Positions 45,738-51,266 of a stretch of DNA of 51,266 bases are shown piece after piece; positions within the stretch are counted from its first letter, which is position 1, and every line of letters begins with the position of its first letter. The notes beneath the pieces are model-generated. The model worked only from the letters and a program-made list of their open reading frames with translations, did no database searches and had not been told where the DNA came from. A program made the translations under genes and the position numbers. This DNA comes from an uncultured Methylocystaceae bacterium (GTDB lineage Bacteria; Pseudomonadota; Alphaproteobacteria; Rhizobiales; Beijerinckiaceae), in NCBI GenBank assembly GCA_903870245.1, contig CAIQCB010000051.1, positions 1-51,266 of the forward strand, written 5' to 3'.

Positions 45738-47216
45738 TCAGTCCATTACCGTTTTGTAATGTTCGCCGGGACGGAGCTGGTCCCCCGGCTCCAGTCCGTT
45801 CAGCAGCAGAAAATATTCCTGAGGTCGGTTTGGCGTCGCCATTTGCCGCGAGAGGCTTTCGACGGTGTCTCCAGGTGAGGCGATAACGATGGCGATCCTT
45901 GGCGACCGTACCTCGCGCGCCTCATCCGTCGACAGCGGCCGAAAGGTTTCGATCGAGGAGAGGAAGCTCTTGTCAGCCGCTGCGTTGAGATCATGGGCTG
46001 CGAAAATCATGCGATAGAAGCAATCGCCGTATTGGATGACGGCGAGCCGGAAATTCCATTCGCCGGCGCGCGCGATGGCGGTGATCGCCGGCAGACCATT
46101 GATCTCGATGCGACGAACCGATGACGGTAAAAGACCATCCACCCATCCCGAGGCGACATATGCCTCCAGTCCTCCCGAGGCGGGGACCTTTACATTGTCG
46201 AGCCGTAACGCCTCGTTATCGGGATGCCTGACGCCGAACACCGCCTCGTTGGAGTTTTCGAGCAGGAAGCCCTCCGGGGCCGTCAGCGTGAAGCCCAGCC
46301 GCGGATGGGTGAATTTGCGGCCTCGCACAAAGCCTTCCATCGGGTCGTCGCCGAAAGCGACGCCGTTGATCGCCGCCAGATAGCCATTGCGATCCCGCTG
46401 ACCGAGGCCCGGCGCGCCAATCTGCCGGGCTGCGCCGATGACCCGGGCGATCCGCTCGGGCGTGGAAGGATGCGTCGCATTGATGTCGAAATCGAGCGCG
46501 CGCTTTTTACGACCGTATAATGCCGCGCGCAGATCGCTCGAACGACCAAGAGAGGTGAGAAACCGCGCCGCGCCATAGGGATCGTAGCCGGCGCGCGCGA
46601 TCGCCTTCACGCCAGCGAGATCGGCGTCGATCTCCTGCTGACGGGAGAAGCTGGCAACCGATAATTGCTGGCTTGAGCGCACTTCATCGCCCTTCTGGCG
46701 ATTCTGGATCACTGTCGCGGCTTGCGAAATCAGCGCCGCCTCGCGTTCGCGTTCGGCCCGCAAGGCGCTGTGACGCAATGTGACGTGGGAGATTTCATGC
46801 GCCATCACCGCCGCCGCCTCTGAAGCGTCGTCGGCGAGCGCCAGTAGGCCGCGCGTGACGTAAAGATAGCCGGTTGGCAGGGCGAAGGCGTTGACGACGG
46901 GCGTGTTCAGGATCGTCACACGGTAGGGCTGTTGGCCCGGCGTATCCGAGGCCGCAGCAAGTTTCGCGAGAATCTCGTTGAGATAATTTTCGGTCGCCGG
47001 CGCATGATATTCGCCGCCGAATTGCGCCACCAGCTCGCGGTGCTGCACAGCGCTGCGGTCTTCGACCTGCGGGGCCGGCGGTCCAATCCGAGTCCCGGCG
47101 TCGCTCGGACGATTCGCCTGATCGATCGGCGCAGTGAACAACTGTCCCTGATGTTCGAGATCGGCGCAGGCGGAAAGAAGCGCAGCGAGCGACAAAAACA
47201 GGCAGCATCGCCAGAC
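45738..47216 (-). CDS. M48-family metalloprotease, lipoprotein (BepA-like)
   Basis: Zinc peptidase of the outer-membrane quality-control type. A lipoprotein signal WRCCLFLSLAALLSAC is visible, then the peptidase domain with zinc motif AVMAHEISHVTLRH and the third ligand in ASFSRQQEIDADLAGVKAIA. NATHPSTPERIARV is characteristic of the family. A C-terminal part ends with a LysM-like segment (SPGDTVESLSRQM...LNGLEPGDQLRPGE). The start is uncertain: a GTG at 47216, five bases after the upstream stop, begins the signal peptide (492 residues), while a TTG at 47300 would overlap the upstream gene. Probably co-transcribed with the SNase-like gene. Confidence 0.88.
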   Translation of the reverse strand, partial: VWRCCLFLSLAALLSACADLEHQGQLFTAPIDQANRPSDAGTRIGPPAPQVEDRSAVQHRELVAQFGGEYHAPATENYLNEILAKLAAASDTPGQQPYRVTILNTPVVNAFALPTGYLYVTRGLLALADDASEAAAVMAHEISHVTLRHSALRAEREREAALISQAATVIQNRQKGDEVRSSQQLSVASFSRQQEIDADLAGVKAIARAGYDPYGAARFLTSLGRSSDLRAALYGRKKRALDFDINATHPSTPERIARVIGAARQIGAPGLGQRDRNGYLAAINGVAFGDDPMEGFVRGRKFTHPRLGFTLTAPEGFLLENSNEAVFGVRHPDNEALRLDNVKVPASGGLEAYVASGWVDGLLPSSVRRIEINGLPAITAIARAGEWNFRLAVIQYGDCFYRMIFAAHDLNAAADKSFLSSIETFRPLSTDEAREVRSPRIAIVIASPGDTVESLSRQMATPNRPQEYFLLLNGLEPGDQLRPGEHYKTVMD

Positions 47217-47220
47217 CCGG

Positions 47221-48096
47221 TCAGGGCGCGCTGAAGGATTCGACGATTTCGATATCCTCCGGTCCTGCGATCTCGATGCGCGGTCCCCTGTTTGTATCAA
47301 TAAGTCCTCGCACCCGAACGCGTCGACCGATGAGTTGAGCTGGCTCGAATCCCGAATCCGGCTGGTTATATGAGAAGCGTCGCGAAATTACGACCGCGAA
47401 ATCCACAGCCCGACGATGTCCAAAATTCAGATAGAAAGCACGCGGACCCGCCCCCACCGAACGCACGACCCCCTCGACCAGGGTTAATCCCTTTCGCAAA
47501 TTCAGGATGGCTGTGGCTTCAGGAGCCTCCGCGTCGACGGGCCAAAGGTCGGGATTGGCCCACAAACCCGTGCGTTGCGCCCGCGCCCGGGATTCGGCGG
47601 CAAGAAAGTCGGTCCGGCAGGGAGCTGCGACCGGATCCGGACGATAACGGGCCAGCCCGGCCTCGATCGCCGCCGCGCCGACCGCGATCAGCGGCGACGA
47701 AGGTCCGGTTCCGGCGGCTGCAAACAGAAGGGCGGGCGAGCGCCCCCATCGGTCCGGGGTGGTTGGGCCGACAAATACGAGCTGTCTGGCGAGCCAGTGA
47801 GATATCTTTTGCTGCAGCAAGGCCCCTGGCGACGAAAATTCCAGCCCGGCCAGCGTCGTCCGACGACCGTCGTCCAGCAATAATTCGACGCCGACGATGG
47901 CGTCAGCGTTGACCGTAACGACTGTGGCGGGCGTCGCGTCTTTCAACGAACAGTCGCCGCTGGCAGGCGCGGGCGAGAGGAACGCGGCGGAGGCTTGTGT
48001 CGAAAAACTTTCGGCATGCGCAACGGGCAGCCCCGGGAGCAACCGTAGACCCAGAATCAACCAAAGCGGCAAAAGCGGCGACAGGCGGCGGAACAT
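47221..48096 (-). CDS. Exported SNase-like (thermonuclease-fold) protein, probably inactive
   Basis: An N-terminal Sec signal (MFRRLSPLLPLWLILGLRLL...VAHA) is followed by an OB-fold region like staphylococcal nuclease: DDGRRTTLAGLEFSSPG, DRWGRSPALLF and SRARAQRTGLWANPD. However, the DGDT motif reads NADAI, the catalytic Arg before LAG is Thr, and the Glu of the DxPE motif is absent. This argues against nuclease activity. A second OB-like part (GLTLVEGVVRSVGAG to VRGLIDTNRGPRIEI) follows and resembles RNA/DNA-binding OB folds. 291 residues. Its stop is five bases before the M48 start. Confidence 0.75.
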   Translation of the reverse strand: MFRRLSPLLPLWLILGLRLLPGLPVAHAESFSTQASAAFLSPAPASGDCSLKDATPATVVTVNADAIVGVELLLDDGRRTTLAGLEFSSPGALLQQKISHWLARQLVFVGPTTPDRWGRSPALLFAAAGTGPSSPLIAVGAAAIEAGLARYRPDPVAAPCRTDFLAAESRARAQRTGLWANPDLWPVDAEAPEATAILNLRKGLTLVEGVVRSVGAGPRAFYLNFGHRRAVDFAVVISRRFSYNQPDSGFEPAQLIGRRVRVRGLIDTNRGPRIEIAGPEDIEIVESFSAP

Positions 48097-48226
48097 GACC
48101 GGACAGTAAATGCAGACAAGATCGCCTCACAAGCGGCGCGCCTAACTTTTGGCCGAAGCCGTTCCTATCTTCTGCGTCAGAGGCTCGACGCGCGGCGCGG
48201 CGGGTCGTTTCTTCGGCGCCATTCCC

Positions 48227-49279
48227 ATGCTCCTGCGGTCGATCCTTGTTTCTCTCTCCTTGCTCTCGGTCGAAGCGGCGTTCGCCTCCGGCCCCGCTGA
48301 TCATCCCGGTCCGCGCGCCGTCACGAGCGACGTCATACTGATGGCGCAGGCCGCCGATGTTCCGGGCGGCGAGGGTGAACCCTCCGATGGCGAACAGCCC
48401 GCGCCGTCGCCGGGCGGACAGGACGCCGCCAGTTTGACGACCCGCATCGATCGTCTGGAGCGCCTGCTCAGACAGATGACCGGCGAAAACGAGGAGCTTC
48501 AGCACAAGGTTCAACTGCTCGAGGAGCAATTACGCGCGGCCCGGCAGCCCGAGCCGGTCAAAAACGACGAGGCTGCGAAAATCGAGCCGCCCCGTCCCGT
48601 CGAGCCAACCGCCAGAACGATCGAAACGTCGCCCGCCAGCGGGCCAGCGAGGGATGGAAAGCGCGCTGACGCATTCAGGCCCGCGACGGCGCCGGACGCC
48701 CCCGGAGCCCCAAAACCGCTGGGGGTCGGCGCGCCATCAGCGCCGCTGGAAACATCGCCGAAAGGCGCAGGCGTCGCCGCTCCCCGCGACAGCGGGGCGC
48801 CTCTCGACATCGCTCATGGCCGTCTGGTCGGATCGCAGCCCGGGACAGGCGCGAACGACGCGCCGTTGGGCGCGGCGCTGACGCCGTCGACAGCGACTGG
48901 CCCGCAACAGGAATACGAAGACGCTGTCGCCTTCCTGAAAGCCGGACGCTACGAGGCGGCGGAACAAGCGCTGTCGACGTTTCTGGCCAAAAATCCAAAA
49001 AGCAAGCTGACGCCGGCGGCGCTTTACAACATCGGCGAGAGTTTGTTCCTGCGCGGCCGCCGTCGCGAGGCGGCGGAAAAATACCTCGAAATCTCCAGCA
49101 AATTCGGCCAGTCGTCGTTGGCGCCCGACGCTTTATTGAGGCTTGGTCAATCTCTTTCCGCCCTTGGCGCGAAAGAGCAGGCCTGCGCCGCGTTCAACGA
49201 AATCAGCGTCAAATATCCTGCTTCGGTCGGCCGTTTGCGTGAAGCGGTTGAGCGCGAGAGTAGAAAAATTCAGTGCTGA
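48227..49279 (+). CDS. cpoB: Cell division coordinator CpoB / Tol-Pal system protein YbgF
   Basis: Periplasmic protein linking the Tol-Pal envelope system with peptidoglycan synthesis at division. Signal peptide MLLRSILVSLSLLSVEAAFA, then a coiled coil (TTRIDRLERLLRQMTGENEE LQHKV region), a long Pro/Ala-rich linker, and C-terminal TPR repeats starting QQEYEDAVAFLKAGRYEAAE, with FLRGRRREAAEKYLEISSKF. I chose ATG 48227 (350 residues) since it starts the signal peptide. TilS follows with a seven-base overlap, and ftsH comes next, a conserved order. Confidence 0.92.
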   Translation: MLLRSILVSLSLLSVEAAFASGPADHPGPRAVTSDVILMAQAADVPGGEGEPSDGEQPAPSPGGQDAASLTTRIDRLERLLRQMTGENEELQHKVQLLEEQLRAARQPEPVKNDEAAKIEPPRPVEPTARTIETSPASGPARDGKRADAFRPATAPDAPGAPKPLGVGAPSAPLETSPKGAGVAAPRDSGAPLDIAHGRLVGSQPGTGANDAPLGAALTPSTATGPQQEYEDAVAFLKAGRYEAAEQALSTFLAKNPKSKLTPAALYNIGESLFLRGRRREAAEKYLEISSKFGQSSLAPDALLRLGQSLSALGAKEQACAAFNEISVKYPASVGRLREAVERESRKIQC

Positions 49280-50313
49280 CCAGCGCTTCCGGGGCTTTGG
49301 CGACGCGCGTCGCCCTTGATCTACTGGACGACTACGACGCCATACTGCTTGCCGTTTCCGGGGGCCCGGACTCGGTGGCGCTGATGCTTGTCGCGGCGCA
49401 ATGGGCTGGCCGCGCCGAACGCCGGATCGAAGTCGCCACCGTCGATCACGGCCTGCGCGCCGACTCTGCCGCAGAAGCTGCGCTCGTCGGCGACTGGGCC
49501 CGCGCCCTTGGCTTTGCGCACCATCTTTTGGTCTGGGCGGGCGAAAAACCCTCTTCTCGCGTTCAGGAGCGTGCGCGCGACGCGCGATACGCCCTGCTCA
49601 TCGACTGCGCGGTGGCGACCGGAGCCCGGGCGATTGTTACGGCGCACCACGCCGACGATCAGGCCGAAACCATCCTCTTCCGATTGTCGCGGGGAACTGG
49701 CGTCGCCGGGCTGTCTGGGATGGCCGACGTTGCTCCCTGTGGCCCGGTGGCGCTGGCGCGCCCCTTTCTGGAGGCGTCGAAAGCCGATCTCGAACAGATT
49801 TGTCGGGCGGCGGGACATCCTTTTCTATCCGACCCCTCAAACGCCAATGAAAAATTCGCGCGCGCGCGGATGCGGCGTCTGGCGCCGGTGCTGGCCGAAC
49901 AGGGACTGGACCGGGGGTCGCTGACGCGTCTGGGCCGGCGCGCCCGGCGCGCATCGGCGGCGCTGGAATTTTATGCGCAGTCGACAATGCGATCCGCCCG
50001 TATCGACTGCGATGACGACTGTGTGCGCCTTCACGCCGCCAAAATGCTTCAGGCGCCGGCCGAAATTGTCCTGCGGGTTCTGGAGACAGAGATTGCGCGT
50101 CTCGCGCCCGCCGCCCGAATTCGTCTGGACCGTCTCGAACGTCTGGGCGAGTCGCTCGCGCCCGCCTTGGCCGACGGCCGGGCATGGCGGACGACACTCG
50201 CCGGGGTCCTGATCGAAACTCGAAAAAACGAACTGATCCTGCGGCGGGCTCCGCCGCGCCAGTTCCGCGATACGGCGCTCGACCGCAGAGGCGAGAGACC
50301 TTCCGGCGCTTGA
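49273..50313 (+). CDS. tilS: tRNA(Ile)-lysidine synthetase
   Basis: Converts C34 of tRNA-Ile(CAU) to lysidine so that it reads AUA. The PP-loop is LLAVSGGPDSVALML, followed by VDHGLRADSAAEAA and TAHHADDQAETILFRLSRGT, all typical. The start is GTG 49273-49275, inside the end of cpoB; no better start is nearby. 346 residues, a common length for alphaproteobacterial TilS. About 200 bases separate it from ftsH. Confidence 0.94.
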   Translation: MLTSASGALATRVALDLLDDYDAILLAVSGGPDSVALMLVAAQWAGRAERRIEVATVDHGLRADSAAEAALVGDWARALGFAHHLLVWAGEKPSSRVQERARDARYALLIDCAVATGARAIVTAHHADDQAETILFRLSRGTGVAGLSGMADVAPCGPVALARPFLEASKADLEQICRAAGHPFLSDPSNANEKFARARMRRLAPVLAEQGLDRGSLTRLGRRARRASAALEFYAQSTMRSARIDCDDDCVRLHAAKMLQAPAEIVLRVLETEIARLAPAARIRLDRLERLGESLAPALADGRAWRTTLAGVLIETRKNELILRRAPPRQFRDTALDRRGERPSGA

Positions 50314-50380
50314 TGTGCGGGCGCGAAGCGCATTCCCGGCGTCCCTTAGCCTCTCACCCGCGGCGCTTGCGCCCTTGGTT

Positions 50381-50428
50381 CGCGACTTGGCTCGCGAGTT
50401 GGCGCACGAGTTGGCGCGTGACTTGGCA
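50381..50428. repeat. 12-bp imperfect tandem repeat upstream of ftsH
   Basis: Four units: CGCGACTTGGCT, CGCGAGTTGGCG, CACGAGTTGGCG, CGTGACTTGGCA. A weaker fifth unit (50369-50380) may precede them. Every unit keeps TTGG at the same place. Confidence 0.85.
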
Positions 50429-50451
50429 AGAAACCGCCGGGCGCCTAGATT
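50422..50451 (+). promoter_or_regulatory. Probable ftsH promoter, with its -35 in the last repeat unit
   Basis: TTGGCA (50423-50428) and TAGATT (50446-50451) are separated by exactly 17 bases. The -35 reads CTTGGCA, so the leading CTTG also fits the heat-shock (RpoH) -35 core of alphaproteobacteria. The ATG of ftsH is about 62 bases after the -10 element. Confidence 0.55.
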
Positions 50452-50513
50452 AGACTGAACATCGGAAGTATCCCGGGATAGTCCCGCTGGACCCCTTTCC
50501 GTCAGGCCATTCA

Positions 50514-51266
<753 letters not shown>

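Noticed and set aside
50369-50428. CRISPR-like or sigma-54 elements in the ftsH upstream repeat
   Set aside because: Units of 12 bases without spacers are not CRISPR, and the TGGC-N-GC spacing of sigma-54 promoters is not met.

Overview
The window looks like chromosome of a GC-rich alphaproteobacterium, most likely of the order Hyphomicrobiales (Rhizobiales). The evidence is the cell-cycle regulator GcrA, an ALAS-type HemA (C4 haem pathway), a CarD-family regulator, an RpoH-type sigma factor, NodT-type efflux, and gene orders common in that order: argD-argF-hslO beside gcrA, hflK-hflC-degP convergent with serB/miaA, and cpoB-tilS-ftsH. I cannot fix the genus from sequence alone. Almost everything is core genome. 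The only clearly accessory stretch is the first ~1.2 kb.

Layout. 1-1207: the end of an IS5-like element abutting a truncated reverse transcriptase, then a 123-bp direct repeat around a small ORF with a good ribosome binding site, and AT-rich palindromes at the border with the core. 1208-6801 (minus): PLP decarboxylase, FAH-family hydrolase, then hslO, argF and argD as one overlapping operon with a recognisable promoter. 7116-7643: gcrA, with two GANTC sites upstream. 7656-14209 (minus): a complete phosphate locus phoR-pstS-pstC-pstA-pstB-phoU-phoB with a Pho-box-like site before pstS. 14410-27207 (plus): ileS, a flippase, a rhomboid protease, etfBA, a 3-hydroxyacyl-CoA dehydrogenase, an M20 dipeptidase, hemA and an aldehyde dehydrogenase. 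27277-35423 (minus): an RND tripartite efflux system, a small exported protein and a CPA2-type antiporter.

35813-39693 (plus): a 35-residue membrane peptide, hflK, hflC and a Do-family protease, which together form an envelope quality-control block. 39857-42967: serB, miaA, an RMD1/DUF155 membrane protein and ferredoxin fdxA. 43363-45615: a CarD regulator with a 245-residue Ala/Lys/Ser/Pro-rich N-terminal extension, convergent with an rpoH-type sigma gene; both genes carry a strong hairpin directly before the Shine-Dalgarno sequence. 45738-51266: an M48 lipoprotein protease with a degenerate SNase-like protein (minus), then cpoB, tilS and the 5' part of ftsH (plus), whose promoter follows a 12-bp tandem repeat.

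No CRISPR array, rRNA, tRNA or prophage was seen. I found no complete new multi-gene system. The points most worth following up are the CarD architecture, the paired carD/rpoH leader hairpins, the micro-ORF before hflKC, the ftsH promoter repeat and the interrupted reverse transcriptase at the left edge.
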